Assembly (NCBI RefSeq): GCF_000247695.1
Contig: NW_004624843.1
Span: 2,185,890 to 2,249,889, forward strand
DNA length: 64,000 bases
Direction of reading: 5' to 3'
Source of the DNA: Heterocephalus glaber
Taxonomy: Eukaryota; Chordata; Mammalia; Rodentia; Bathyergidae
Part shown: positions 11,578 to 23,944 of the stretch, piece after piece
Position numbering within the stretch: position 1 is the first letter of the stretch
Layout: each line of letters begins with the position of its first letter
Translations under genes and position numbers: made by a program
Notes under the pieces: model-generated
Seen by the model: the letters and a program-made list of their open reading frames with translations, nothing else
Told to the model about the DNA's origin: nothing
The model's database searches: none

Positions 11578-12370
11578 AATGCAGATGAAAACACCACTGA
11601 GATTCCATCAACCAATAACAAATGCTGGTGGGGCTGTGGGGAGACAGGAACCCTTCTCCACTGTTGGTGGGAGTGCAGACTGGTGCAACCACTATGGAAA
11701 TCAGTATGGAGATACCTCAAAGAACTAGGACTAGAGGTCCCACTTGACCCAGCTATTCCCCTACTGAGTATCTTCGGCAAATAATTAAAAGAATCGTACC
11801 ACAGAGATATATGTGCACCCATGTTTATAGCGGCATGGTTTGTAACAGTTAAAGCTTTGAAACAGCCCAAGTGCCCATGAACTGGAAACTGGATAAAGAA
11901 GATGTGGGTTTTTTAAAAATAAAATGGAGTACTACTCAGCCATAAAGAATGAGAAACTAGAGTCATTTATAGCTAAATGAATGCATATCGAGGCCATACT
12001 CTTAAGTGAAATAAATAGGACACACGTGTAAAAACCGAATAGTTTGTCTAGTGTGAGAAACTGAAAGTGTAAATAAGGATTAAAAGGATTAATAATGAAC
12101 AATTGATACTTTGAAATAGGAAAAGGTCCAAAGGGGTAGGGGTGGTGGGAGGGGAAGGGGAAAGGAAAGAAGGGAAAGGAAAAATTAAAAGAAAAAAAAT
12201 GAAAACGAAGTCTATGTAAATAGGAAAGTGTAGATGGGGTGAAGGGAGCACAGGAAATGGGGGAAAAAAATAAAAACCAAGGTTCATCATGTACAGATAC
12301 AAGCACCCAATGATAAATGTAAACGTATTATATACCTAAAATGTACCAATAAAAGAATTTAAGGAAAAAA
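11578..12370 (+). mobile_element. LINE-1 3' end, right arm of inverted pair
   Basis: Sense copy of the same subfamily. It starts at 'aatgcagatgaaaacacc', continues through '..cagtatggagatacc' (11703-11717, mirror of 11563-11577), the 3' UTR and the terminus '..aataaaagaatttaagg'. The arm pairing with 10915-11577 is 11703-12365; the two arms differ by many substitutions. Confidence 0.88.
12133..12160 (+). other. Potential G-quadruplex in LINE-1 3' UTR
   Basis: Runs of four, four, three, four and four G within 28 bases (ggggtagggg .. gggaggggaagggg). G-rich polypurine tracts are a conserved feature of mammalian LINE-1 3' UTRs. Confidence 0.6.
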
Positions 12371-12384
12371 ATTATCATAAAAAA

Positions 12385-13172
12385 ATGGGCTAGTGAAATG
12401 AAAATCCATGTCATGGAGAGCACAAATGGCCAGTAAACACATGAGGAAATCTTCAACATTGCTGGCCATTACAGAAATGCACTGAGCTTCCATCTTACCC
12501 TAGAGCCATCATCAAGAAATCAAATAATAACAAGTACTGGCAAGGCTGTGGGGAAAAAAGGAACTCCTCTACACTGCTGGAGGGAATGCAAATTAGTACA
12601 ACCATTATGGAAATAAGTATGGAGATTTCTCAAAAAATTAAAATTAGAAATTTCATTTGACTCAGCTATTCCCCTTCTAGTCTCTTCCTAGAAGAGTTAA
12701 AGGCATCATATTGCAGTGATCCATGCAAACCCATTATTGTATCAGCAACATTCATGATTGATACATTTTGAAAGTAGCCTATATGTCCATAAACAGATAA
12801 ATGGATAAATAAAATGTTGAATTTGCACACAATGGAGTGCTTACTCTGTCATAAAGAAAAATAAATTTTAGTCATTTGTACGAAAAATGGATGCACCTTG
12901 AGACAATAATGCTAAGCAAAATAAATCAGAGACAATGCTTAAATATCATTTGAGAAACCCAAAATTTAAATAAAGCACAAAATAAGAGATAGATAATAGG
13001 AAGTATGGAGATAGATCTTTCTCAAATGCAAAGGGGATCAATAGATGGAGGGAGAGAGGAGGTGTTAAAAAATAATTAAAATGTGTTATTTACCTATACC
13101 TACTCCCCACAAGAGTTGTAAACATTATGTACTGCAAACATGGACTACTAAAAAATACATTTAAAAAGTCTT
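12385..13172 (+). mobile_element. Older LINE-1 3' end (different subfamily)
   Basis: 'acaaatggccagtaaacaca', 'tactggcaaggctgtgggg', 'ttggaaataagtatggag' and 'aatggataaataaaatgttg' follow the generic LINE-1 ORF2 end/3' UTR order. It is more diverged and lacks the polypurine tract of the younger copies. Ends in an A-rich stretch near 13172. Confidence 0.8.
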
Positions 13173-13231
13173 TCTTCAATGAACTGATGTCTAGAAGGGG
13201 GATTAATAAAGCTGTTATGATAACAAGTCTG

Positions 13232-13420
13232 AGTCATACTCCTTTGTTCTACACATTGGGCTCTGCATTACCTTAAGTACATCCTCCAGCAGCCCAACAT
13301 GTCACCATGGTATTCGCCAAATCCCAGATGAAGAATGTGGACTTAGATAGGTTATAGAAACTGAATAAAGTCATGCAAACACTACACATAAGACTCCGAA
13401 TTAGAATGAAATTCTAGTTG
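13232..13420 (+). mobile_element. MIR SINE (diverged)
   Basis: 'acattgggctctgcattacctta', 'cccagatgaagaatgtgg' and 'aaagtcatgcaaacac' align in order with MIR. Confidence 0.5.
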
Positions 13421-14446
13421 GTGTGCCCTTCTGTTGAATACAAAGTCTCCTTATCTTAAAAAGTCCTTATATTTAGGGTCAAAGTCAAACACAATGAAGG
13501 AATTTCACATGAATTGGCTTAGCAGTCCCTTAGTATTCTAGGTTTCCATCTCCCTTAGTTTATAGCTTATTGATGGTAGGGGTTGAACACCGGAAATTTT
13601 AGTGTGAGGTTCTTCAGTGATTTCAGGAGTTGAGGGAAACTGGAAAAGACATTCTCTCTTCCAGCATAAGAAATGTTAATCCACATATACTAGGGTGTTC
13701 ACAGCCATCCTGGCATTCTTGACTGGGTTAAAATTAAGACCCAAATTGTTTCTTGGGTTTGCCATCAAATTAAGTTTGAAAAAAATCTTGGAAAGATATC
13801 TATTCTTCATAGTTCCTTTCCCAATATTTACAAATTTCATTCAGTTTGCTGTAGATGGTTCCATCTATTTCTCTAAAGGACATTTCACCTTCAAGAGTTT
13901 TTCTTAGAATAATTTTTCCTGCAGAAATCATTTTTTTTGGGGAGGATACACTAGTGTAAAGGGTAATGTGACTGATCATCATGCCATGGGACTGTACAGT
14001 CTACTCTTAATGTGTAACTCTGAACTAATGATGTCAATGCCAAAACAATGTATTGTGAACACTACTCTTGGATTTTACTCTCTTGGTTCTGAAATGAGTG
14101 TACACAAAATTGAAAAGCACTGAGCCGATCTTCTCCAAGAAAACACTATGTTTGGTTCTTTCATCCTCCTGACAGTCACACATTGATAGTGAAAGTCTGC
14201 AGTGTGAGATCTGACCACGTATTAACTGTGCTGCACCCAGGTGACCTGCTCCTACCCACCTAAGGTTTCTCTTTTCCTTTTTGATGATGAAAGAAAGGTT
14301 TTAGGATCAAAGTTAATTAAATAAAGGACTTCACTGATTTGATAATTATAAATTCGATTAGAAAAATGCAATCTGTGTAGGTGATGAGGTGACACCTATA
14401 GAACTAATAATAACCAAAGGGGCAGACACTGTCATAATGCCTCCTC

Positions 14447-14650
14447 TGGGCTGGACATCCAGTTGTCATGCTGAACCTCTAAATAAGGTGTTATTACGAT
14501 CTCCACAATGGATGTGAGGATCCTGAGGTACAGAAAATTCAAGTATCTTGTGCAATGTAACAGATCTGCAGGGTAGCAGAGTGACAGGAAGGATTCTTAT
14601 CCAAGCAGTCTGATTTGTTGTTTTGGGCTATGCTCTTTTAAGCATAGCAT
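14447..14650 (+). mobile_element. MIR SINE
   Basis: 'tattacgatctccacaatgg', 'gaggatcctgaggtacag', 'aacagatctgcagggtagcag' and 'tccaagcagtctgatt' match the MIR order well. Confidence 0.72.
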
Positions 14651-17404
14651 TCATTAGATGTTATATTACATAAATACTGGGTCTATATATATACTTCATA
14701 ACACACTATATTAAATATGATGTATTTTAACCATGGTGTTTTAAAAAAATGGTGAATTATGCTGTCAGTGTTTTAAATTTGAGTAAGAATTGTGTACATT
14801 TGAAACATTTTCTTTTTGTAGTCAATGTTTTTCTGTGTGTGTTTACCTACTTTATTTTTATTAGTGTATGTTTGCAGTGCAGGATGTTTACATTCCTTGT
14901 GTGAAGTTCATACATGTATATAACTCATCCTAATTCCTCTTTCCATCCCCTTTCCTTCTTCCCCTTCCCCTTTATCTTTTGATCCCCTTCCCATTTAAGA
15001 AAGATCCATTTCCCTACTTCCTAGTATACATCTTTTATTTTTAACCACAACTTTGTAATGCAAGGTCAGATTCACTTCCATGACTTCCATATACTTCCAG
15101 GTGAGTCTATGAATACTACTCAGGGCTGGTTTCATCAAGGGACATCTAATGTTGGGCTCAGTGGGTGATCTGAAGAAAGCCACAGAATGTGATCAAGGAA
15201 TTAAAAAAAACATGGGGCTTGGAAAATGAGTTCTTCCAGGACAGGGCAAGAGGTGGTGGTTTTCTTGGATGTATTCACTGTTCTCCAGAAATTCTCTGGG
15301 TTTGATGGTGTTTGAGAAAGGACCATGAGAAGAACAGATATTATCAAGAATATCCCACAAAAGGGAGAAGCAATGGCTTCATCCCCAAGGGAACAGCACA
15401 GGCTGATGAAACTGATGATCGAGGCCTCTTGAATTCCACTGGTTTTGGGGCCAGCCTTGGCATTTTTAGGGCTCTCTGATGTGCAGTATTTTCACATGTA
15501 TGATGTAAATGTATGCGTAAATTTCCTTTTCTTGTTGTCAACCCTTCTCCATAGCATAACATACTAAAAGGAGATGACAACAGCAGGTAGGGTATGTTCT
15601 TTGTGTTCAAGGTACATGTACAGAAGGGAGGGAAGGGCCAGGGACAACATGTCAGTCACTTGGTTTGATTTTTATCAATTGTTATTATTATTAGTAGTTG
15701 AGTCCTCAATTTTATCCATGATGTGATAAAAATGGGTTTACAGTACATGACTCAAAGTTTTTTTGCTGGGCAATAGCTATGATCTCTGGCCTGAGATATT
15801 TATACTCAATATCTATGAAATAAATTTTCTTAGAAAATAGTATTAGCTGGGGCCACCATAAAAACCAAACGAAACCAAACAATCATTTCTCTTGAAAAAA
15901 TTTCAGATATTTGAGCGACTGAATCTCAGCCCTGAGATAAGGAGTCTCCCTTAATTCCTTTCAGAGATTACAGACTGGCACTCTGGGTCCCACATCAGCT
16001 GTTATCCAGTCTGAAAATATGTCTGGTGTAGAACAGGTAGTGTTTCCAGTGAAATCACAGTGACATAAAACAAATAGATGATTTCTCATAAAGAAATCTG
16101 GCTTTCTGTTCTCTTAAAGATATAACCTTTGGGAACAATGAGTCTAGATTTTGATATGTCTGGACCCCTTTAAATGTACCATGTACTGTACCCTTGGTAC
16201 CCACAGTCTCCATTTCTTCCTGTTGTATTACATTTTGAGCATTGGGGTCTAATGGCAAATGTCTTTGTCACTGTTTTTGCATCATTTTTTAATAGTGGAG
16301 AAATATGCCCATGTACCGTGTCTCCATTGCAAATAAAGAAAATAAAAATGTCATGATTTTGTTTCAAGAAAAATGATAGCCCATTTCTTTGTTAAAGTGA
16401 GTACTGTATCTATGTATTTAATATGCAAAATGTACCTTGTGTAAAAGAACAAAACCAAACCAAAATATTATGAAACAATCTGTCATAAGGAGTTAAACAG
16501 GCACACAGAAAAGATATATAATAAAACAATCGATGATCTGTAAAAATGGTCTGAAATTTTGAAGGTATTTGCTTTGGATGTGAATAAAATAACATGATTC
16601 TGTGGAATTAGTTATGCATCAAGGACAATAACTTGCCTGGGCAATAGGTTTTTGCAGATGGTAAGTTTATTCAATAAAATCTACAGAGTGCAACAGAAAT
16701 TATGTGTTCGGATCACAAGCTTGCACAAATAAAATTCTAGTTGATAACACTATTATTTGGCATTAAAATGACTGCTAATGTTTTGCAATTTAATTTAAGT
16801 GGAAAAATTCTCTGTGGCCTCTGCTAAAACCATAGATAGATTTTTGTGGGTCTCTCCATCTGCCTAGGACTATCCAGTTAGCTATACTAGTTCTGGAGTT
16901 AATGATTTTGTTTTAATCAAGAAAATGTATACAGTACTCTAAATGCATAGTATCATGAAAGGATTTTGTGTGTTGAGAGAGGCTGAACAACTTATTGTAA
17001 ATGGGTCAAAATTAGTATGAAGTGATGTTTTTGTTGTGCTTGGTGTTAAAATTAGGTTTTTCATGAAATAAACATACTTATTTGCAGGTTTTAATGATTA
17101 TAGAATTTTGACTTATATAGTTTGAAGTACATTATGAACTAATGTTTTGTCTTTTTTGGCTAAAAAGTTAAAATTTGAAAAAAAAGGTTAAAATTTGACA
17201 ATATTCTGATCATAGACATTAACTCCATGAACTTAATGGGCTGCTGTAGCTTTTGCCATGTGATATTTCTGGGTAAAATGGATGTGAAGCAGAATACAAG
17301 GTATGAGTGGTTCTGCTATGATGACATGCTTAATAGTGTTAACTGCTGAAAGACATTGACTTCATCTTGCATCCATAACTGAAAAGATTGTATTAAGATA
17401 TGTT
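14651..17404. other. No recognised feature
   Basis: AT-rich sequence. A CT-rich patch at 14935-14990 may be a decayed LINE-1 polypyrimidine tract, but the rest of the element is not visible. 13421-14446 is equally featureless. Confidence 0.4.
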
Positions 17405-17475
17405 GGGCTGGGGGTTTAGCTCAGTGGTTCAGGTGCCTGCCTCGCAAGCTCAAGGTCCTGAGTTTGATCCCCAAG
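17405..17475 (+). mobile_element. ID SINE (sense)
   Basis: gggctgggggtttagctcag.. through ..gagtttgatcccc: tRNA-Ala-like A and B boxes. It lacks a clear A tail, and only a partial duplication (aagatatg/aagatgag) is visible. Confidence 0.85.
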
Positions 17476-17652
17476 ATGAGTCCACCCTAGTTACTAGTTC
17501 AACTGCTCTAACCACCAAGGAATTATACGAATGAAAGATTTCAGTCATCCATTCATCCCGAAATTATGCATTTGGTGATGTCATTTATAGAGAAATAAAT
17601 GGGTCTATTGTATATGCTAAAATTGGTTTTCCAAATAAAACTAAATTACATT

Positions 17653-18216
17653 CCTCACGTGATGCTTTTTTTAAAAAAAATATATTTATTGGTACATTTT
17701 AGGTATAAAATACACTTACATTTATCATTGGGTGTTTGTACCAGAACATGATGCATCTTAGTTCTTATTTTTTCTCCCATTACCTGTGCACCCTTCACCC
17801 CCTCCACCCTTCCCTATCTACACAGAGTTTGATTCCATTTTTTTTTTTCATAATTTTTTTCTTTCCCTTCTTCCCTTTCCCCTTTCCCTTCCACCATACC
17901 CAAACCCTTGGACCTTTTCTTATTTCAAATTATCAATTATTCATTTTAATCATTTTCATCCTTATTTACACTTTCAATTTCTCACACTAGAAAAACTATT
18001 CGGTATTTACACATGTGTGTCCTATTTATTTCACTTAAGAGTATGGCCTCAATATGCATCCATTTAGCTATAAATGTCCCTAGTTTCTCATTCTTTATGG
18101 CTGAGTAGTACTCCATTTTATAAAAAAGACACATCTTCTTTATCCAGTTTCCAGTCGATGGGCATTTGGGCTGTTTCCAAGCTTTAGCTATTACAAATTG
18201 CCTCACATGATGTTTT
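17653..18216 (-). mobile_element. 5'-truncated LINE-1 3' end with TSD
   Basis: Antisense copy of the young LINE-1 subfamily, 17669-18200. The flanks cctcacgtgatgctttt (from 17653) and cctcacatgatgttttg (from 18201) are near-identical; one difference is a CpG-type change. Confidence 0.9.
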
Positions 18217-19205
18217 GAAGGCTGATTTTTAAACAGGTTACTCTGATGTTAACCTGCAAATAAAATTAATTGACACCACTCAAATTCTTCAATATTTTAA
18301 TTGGAAAGAAGAACTACCAAATGGAGGCTATGAATCATAAGTATGAAATCTAAAAATAATAACATTAGATACCAGAATTCTACAATTCTTCCAGGCACAG
18401 CTTCCATAAATGCAAGAAGCATGAGTCTCTCCAGGATTAGCAATTCCTGTGTTTGGGAGCAGCTCTTTCCATTATGGAAAGTAACAAAAGTGGAGATCAC
18501 AGCCAGCCAGAGGAGTCGAGGTGGAAGCTGACAGAGCACATTATATGTGGAACTATTAAACCTTAGGGAGATGAAATGGTTTCGGATTTTTAATTTCAGA
18601 TAAAGTTTAAATAACATGATTTAATAATCTGTGAAATATTTTTATTTCTCCGAGTATATAGTTTTGAATATTTGACTTGATAATGTCATTTTCAGTATCA
18701 CATGTTTGTAGATTTTTTTCCTGTCTGTTCAGTAAGCAGGGGCCTATATTTCTGTCAGATGCTGGTTTTAGTGTGTGTCCTTATATTATCTTCCTTACCC
18801 CTCTGGGTTTGTATTTCTTAATAATGATGTTAATTAAACCATGATATCATGAGGAGAAAGAATATGTAAAGAAGAGAGGAGAGATACATCCTTGAAATGT
18901 TGAAACAGGCAGGATAAAGAACTGACAATAGACATGAGAAGTAGCTGGAAAAACAGGAAAACATGGAGGTGTGGGAGTGAAGGAGAAACTCATCATAAGC
19001 TCTCAGCATCCTGCTATGTTCCTGGCTATGCCAAAAGTACAAGGTCCTGACTGGTCTTGGGAGGGGCCATATTATAGCATTGTATTTGCAGCAAGTAACA
19101 CTGAAGGACGAAGTATATTTTTGTCTCCTCCCTGCAGCAAAGAGGAAGTTCATATACAAGTAGTGAGTTTTCTGAGTTCAGTGTTCTTTCTTTGTGATAC
19201 AATCT
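18217..19205. other. No recognised feature
   Basis: Intronic sequence. Frames of 106-109 codons on the minus strand lack any recognisable domain; 19421-20059 and 20272-20895 are similarly unannotated. Confidence 0.4.
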
Positions 19206-19420
19206 CATGTTACAGTTTGGCTCTAGATGTCCCTCCAAAGTCTGATGTGGTTGGAGGAGAGGCTTTTGGACAGTGCTTTTTGAGGGCTTTTGGATCACAG
19301 GGGTTCTATATTTGCCAGTGGATTCATCCATTGATGAGTGCTGTTAGGAGGTGAGACTTGATTGGAACAGGTATGTCACTAGGGGATAAAAGGTAATTAA
19401 CATACTCATCATATGTGTGG
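19206..19420 (+). mobile_element. MaLR-type LTR fragment
   Basis: 'tgttacagtttggctctagatgtccc', 'gattcatccattgatgag' and 'ggaggtgagacttgattgg' match the ORR1/MT-type start (tgttatggtttagatctgaaatgtccc). The 3' half is not recognisable. Confidence 0.5.
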
Positions 19421-20059
19421 CATGTGTCTGGGACTCAGCCCTGTCACCCCTGTGGACTTTGATAAACAAGGGAAATTGACTTGCTGACTACTGTTGGGGT
19501 GGCAGTAATAATTTCTCTTTTCTCTGACCCAGAAATCTTATGTCTTTTTTCCCGACATTCATCAATCAGTAGCATAGTAGCTTACTGGCTTGAAAGCAAG
19601 GTAACATCTCTGGACCTTCACAGTCCTTAACAAAGAGGCACTCTCTTAAGGAGGACAATGCTGGGTTTGCCAAAAACTCAAGTTAGACAAAGACTTATGA
19701 TCCTTGATGAACTTGGCAGAGGCAGTTTCTGGGGAGAGCTGAGAACAAAGCTTGTCTGCAGTAGGTTTGGTTGTGACAGTGGATACAGTAGATAAACTAC
19801 TTTGAAAAGTTTGGTAGAAGTGGAGGTGCAGAAGAAATGGGTTCAAAGGAGGATTCTATTTTTAGCAGTGACTCTGAGTTATTTCTTGTTGTCTGGCCTG
19901 CTGAGGCTTTTGAGTTTAGGATTCTTGACTTAAGGTGCAGCTTATGGTTGGGCAAAGTGTGTTCTGTGACACTTTGGAGGTTGGGAGAAACTGTGTAGTT
20001 ATGGAAGAACTGTATGGTTACATTCATTTTCTGGAGACAGACAATAATTCAGTTTTCTT

Positions 20060-20116
20060 TTTGCAGTACTAAAGATTGAACTCAGGGCTTTTATTCTGAG
20101 CTATATCCTCAGCTAA

Positions 20117-20159
<43 letters not shown>

Positions 20160-20271
20160 CAAGATCTCACTAAGTCCCTAAGTTGTCCAATTTGAGCTTC
20201 CACTTGCAACCTTCCTGCTTCAGTCTCCCAGAATGCTGAGATTATGAGCCTGTGCCACTATGCCAGGCAGT
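20060..20271 (-). mobile_element. B1-dID SINE split by a (TG)n expansion
   Basis: The minus strand carries a B1 monomer (20165-20271, tgcctggcatagtggcacag) followed by a diverged ID tail (20060-20116). The linker between the two has become a 40-bp TG repeat. Confidence 0.75.
20119..20158 (+). repeat. (TG)20 microsatellite
   Basis: Uninterrupted TG dinucleotides at the junction of the two SINE monomers. Confidence 0.98.
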
Positions 20272-20895
20272 ATTTCAGGAAGGTGGCCCTCAGGTTCTAT
20301 AGGAGACTGTGACAAGGGACTCTCAGGACAGGTCTGGTACTGAGCAGAGCAGCCTCAGCCTGTAGAGATGACTTCCTTCCCTGCATTCCACAAAATTATA
20401 GTGAGTTAGGTCTATACCAGGAGCAGCACCAGCTAATGATAGGTGGGTGCAGAAGACACAGTTTCAGCTCTTAAAGTTCCAGAAGACTTTCAGAAAAAGA
20501 GAGATGGTGACTAACTCCTTATGGTAATTAGACAATTGAATAAAAGCCAAAAAAAGCTTGGAAAGGTTTTCATTTTTTTCCCATGTATTTTGTTTTCAAC
20601 TGGTTTTCCAACAAAATGAGGTCCATTTTACTGTTGAAACAGGCCTGCTTTCAGAAGTGTCACTGAATTGTGACCCCAGTGATCATGAACATCTGTCCTC
20701 ATCACCAGCCATAGGTCACGTCCTTCAGGTCACGTCCTTTACACCTTTGTCACACTCACTATCTTCATCTTTTTCTCTTTTGGGACATTCTTTGACACGA
20801 GGTAATTGGTTTTCTACTAAATGGTAATTTGTGCCTATTTGAAATTTGTCCTGTTTTAAAAAGGTGATCCAATTGTCCTCTGTCTCTTTTCACAG

Positions 20896-20998
20896 TTGAG
20901 TGCAAGCTCTTTGAATCTGCAGATATAAAGTCCCCTTCACCTTCCGGAGAGAACCAGGAGGGGGGCAGCCAGACCTCCCTAAGTTCTTCAGCCCCCAG
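20896..20998 (+). other. Exon-like segment of unknown gene, opposite strand to SPHKAP
   Basis: A strong acceptor (ctctgtctcttttcacag) precedes base 20896, and a donor (CCCCAG|gtatgtggg) follows base 20998. The 103 bp between are GC-richer than the surroundings and open in exactly one of three frames (33 codons plus two split ends; residues such as ECKLFESADIKSP at the start and a Ser-rich end). The other two frames have early stops. I do not recognise the peptide and see no partner exon on the plus strand. It could be an exon of an unannotated antisense transcript, a decayed exon, or chance. Confidence 0.3.
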
Positions 20999-22082
20999 GT
21001 ATGTGGGAGCAAGGGGGCTAGAGCCCAGGGCTTAACGAGCCACTGTTACTCCATTGCACATGTCTCAGACAGTGACAGATTATACTCATTTCAGTCTCCA
21101 TGAGAAAGGGAACATATTTCCCAGCTAGTAGAGCTGTTTGGAGCAAAAGGAGCAACCAGACTTCCATAATAAATTCTCATTGCAGCATAAATTATCAGAG
21201 CAGATAATCTCTTCAAATTCACCCACTGTTTTAGCACTCATTTAAGTTAAACCACTAAATATGAGGACTAATTCAGAGATGGTCATGTAGTTTTGATGTA
21301 CTGTTCGACCTCTTAAATATCTTTCTTCATTTTTTATTTTCGTGTCTTGCTTCATAATCTACTCCTTAGTGCAAAACACATCCAGGAGAGTCTTTGATTA
21401 CCTAATTTGAAAATTCAGCTCTACAAATGGGACTTGAAAGGTGCAAACCACACAGTGCTTGTTGAAAGACTCTCTGATCTAGTTTTTGTTACATGATCAC
21501 ACGAGGGCAGAAGGACACTCTACTGTTCTGTTTCACTATTGGAGTAAAAATAATTAAGAGATGCAGGGGTATTTGTATTTTCTGCCTGTATTTTGTAGAA
21601 GCATCAATTATTTGAACCCTATGGCTGACTGATAACTGAGTGAAACACTGATAGCTGCTCCCAATTGCAATAAAAATTGATTTTTTTAAAATGAAAGAAA
21701 ACTGGCAAAAGTTTAATTGTAAGCTAACATTTACAAAACTTAAAAGTATACACAGGCAGCATTCTCTTTGATAGAAATATTAAGGGAGAGCGACTTCATT
21801 TCACTTGCTGTATTCAAGTCAACTTGGCTTCGAATTGATAGGCTGTCCAGGGTGCTGAGCCTGCCAGCTGTCAGACAGATAATCAGAAAGACAGACCTGC
21901 ATTCAGAATCTGCTATGTAAGTAAGGATTCCTGATTCAAAACTGTGAGTGACTGCTTTCAATCAGAGCCCCTGGCCTTCAAATGAGCATTTAACACATCT
22001 CAGTTTTCTTTGTTTTGAATACGGGGTGCAGGTAAGAAAAAGAAGGGTTCCATTGCTAAAATAAACAAAAAGACAGTATTAT
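20999..22082. other. No recognised feature
   Basis: Intronic sequence following the exon-like segment; no partner exon or repeat recognised. 22456-23944 is AT-rich with nothing recognised. Confidence 0.4.
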
Positions 22083-22455
22083 GGTTTAGATCTAAAATGT
22101 CCCACCAAAGTCTCATGTTCAGATAGAGGCTTTTTGAAGATGATGATCTAATAATCAGTGGCTTAGTCCATTGATGAATTCAGAGCTGACTGTGCTGTTC
22201 TGAGGTGAGACCTGGTAGGAAGAGATGGGTCACTGGAAGGTGACCTGGAAGGATGCATTCATGTTCTTTCTCCTCCACTCTCTCTGCTTTCTGGCTGCTG
22301 TGAGGGGAACAGCTTTCCTGGACCATGCTGTTTCTGCCTTGGAGTGTGTTAATCACTGACTGAACTCACTGAAACTGCGAGTCAAAATAAATCTCTTTTT
22401 TAAGTTGTGGGTCTCTGGATTTTGTTCCAGCAATGATAAAGTGACCAAAACAGAC
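22083..22455 (+). mobile_element. Rodent MaLR LTR (ORR1/MT-like)
   Basis: Starts 'atggtttagatctaaaatgtccc', then 'tggcttagtccattgatgaattc', 'cactctctctgctttctggctgc', 'gagtcaaaataaatctctttttt', and ends '..caatgataaagtgaccaaaaca'. This order and the AATAAA placement match MaLR LTRs. Confidence 0.75.
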
Positions 22456-23944
22456 AGCGATGCAGACAACATTCAGAACTACATATGAATTGTTTACAAG
22501 TATACAAACCTAGTCTCTAGACTTTCAAGATAAGTTTTCTGAATAAACAAAAAAAGATGGAAATCTGAATTTCTGCTTGGGACCAAACAATCTTTAGACA
22601 TGCTAACTTAAGTGGATGACAGTAGATCAGCAGTAATATTTTGAGCACTTAAAATATTAAGTCCCAGGCTCCTTTTGTCAGCTTTAGAAGATCTTTGTGA
22701 GTATTTGAAGTTTTGAACACTTTCCCTTACTTCAGGCATCTCATGTGTTTTTGCCTTGTATTTTAGTATTTCTTTGGGTTTTGTTTTTGATGAAAATAGG
22801 TCAACTATGAAGTGGGTGAATTTTAGTCCTAAAATCATGCAACCCCTACAGCTCTTTTTTTCAGATATATTTGAATTGATTCTTATTGTAAATATTAAAA
22901 TAAGTTTATGATTATACATATTTACTCTGGGTCATGTTTCTGCGCCTATATAGAATTCCTTGCTTTAGTTTCTCCAGCCATACTTCTCATATTTCAAGCT
23001 ACATTTAAAAAATATTTTTAAGAAAAATAAACAAAATTTCATGACAAAATAAGAAAATAGCAATAGTTAATACACTGTATCATTATCTTAAAAACTCAGA
23101 ACGCAAGACATAGATAAAAAAGATTCTCATAGAAAGAAGAAACAGATAATAGCACTAAACTTTTTTTCAATGAACTAAGAGAAATAAATAGTATAAATGA
23201 AATATATACATATATTTCTCAAATAAAAGAAACTATGTGATATTTCTCATCACCTTCTCTGACCATAATTGACTTTTCCTTTTCCTACTGCCCTACTTCC
23301 TTCATTCACGTCTCTGGTACCAACACATCACACTTAGGTGATAGGATGAGGAATGTCTCCTAGCTCTGCTCAGTGCCTGTAGACACTTGCTCTGGTTTGT
23401 CTAGCACTATTTAATTTACATTAAATTATATTTGTTTTAATATAATATGCTCATTATAATTTAAGAATTAAAAATAATAAAGCATAGGTAAAAGCCTTCT
23501 GTATCACCTTCTGACCTCCTCTCTCTTTAATATCCATATGAGTGGCATGTGGTGATCAATTTTAGCTGTTTGGTGTGTATCTCTCCACTTCTTTCTCCAA
23601 ACAAGCTGATATCTATGCATGTAAAAGTCTATGTCATCTATGTACATAAGTAAAGTTCATGGATATATTTAAGAATTTTATTAAGTTGGTTTGAAATAAT
23701 AGAATTTTATTTTATATATTGCAAAACATTTTATCAGATGATACCCATGTAATGTCTATCTTTCTCCCCTAATTTTGCATAAACAAGATATAATTTTTAA
23801 TAAATATAATGTATACACTGGATTTTCATCCACAAATCATGAGAATATGTTTTATTGATGGGTCAGGCTGAGAAAAGTGCAATGTTTCTTTTTTACTTAG
23901 TTTCAATTGCTCTTTTCCCTGTAATTCCCACATGAAAGAGGAAA

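Noticed and set aside
11408..11870. Two similar 106-codon proteins on opposite strands
   Set aside because: They are mirrored translations of the two inverted LINE-1 arms, not genes.
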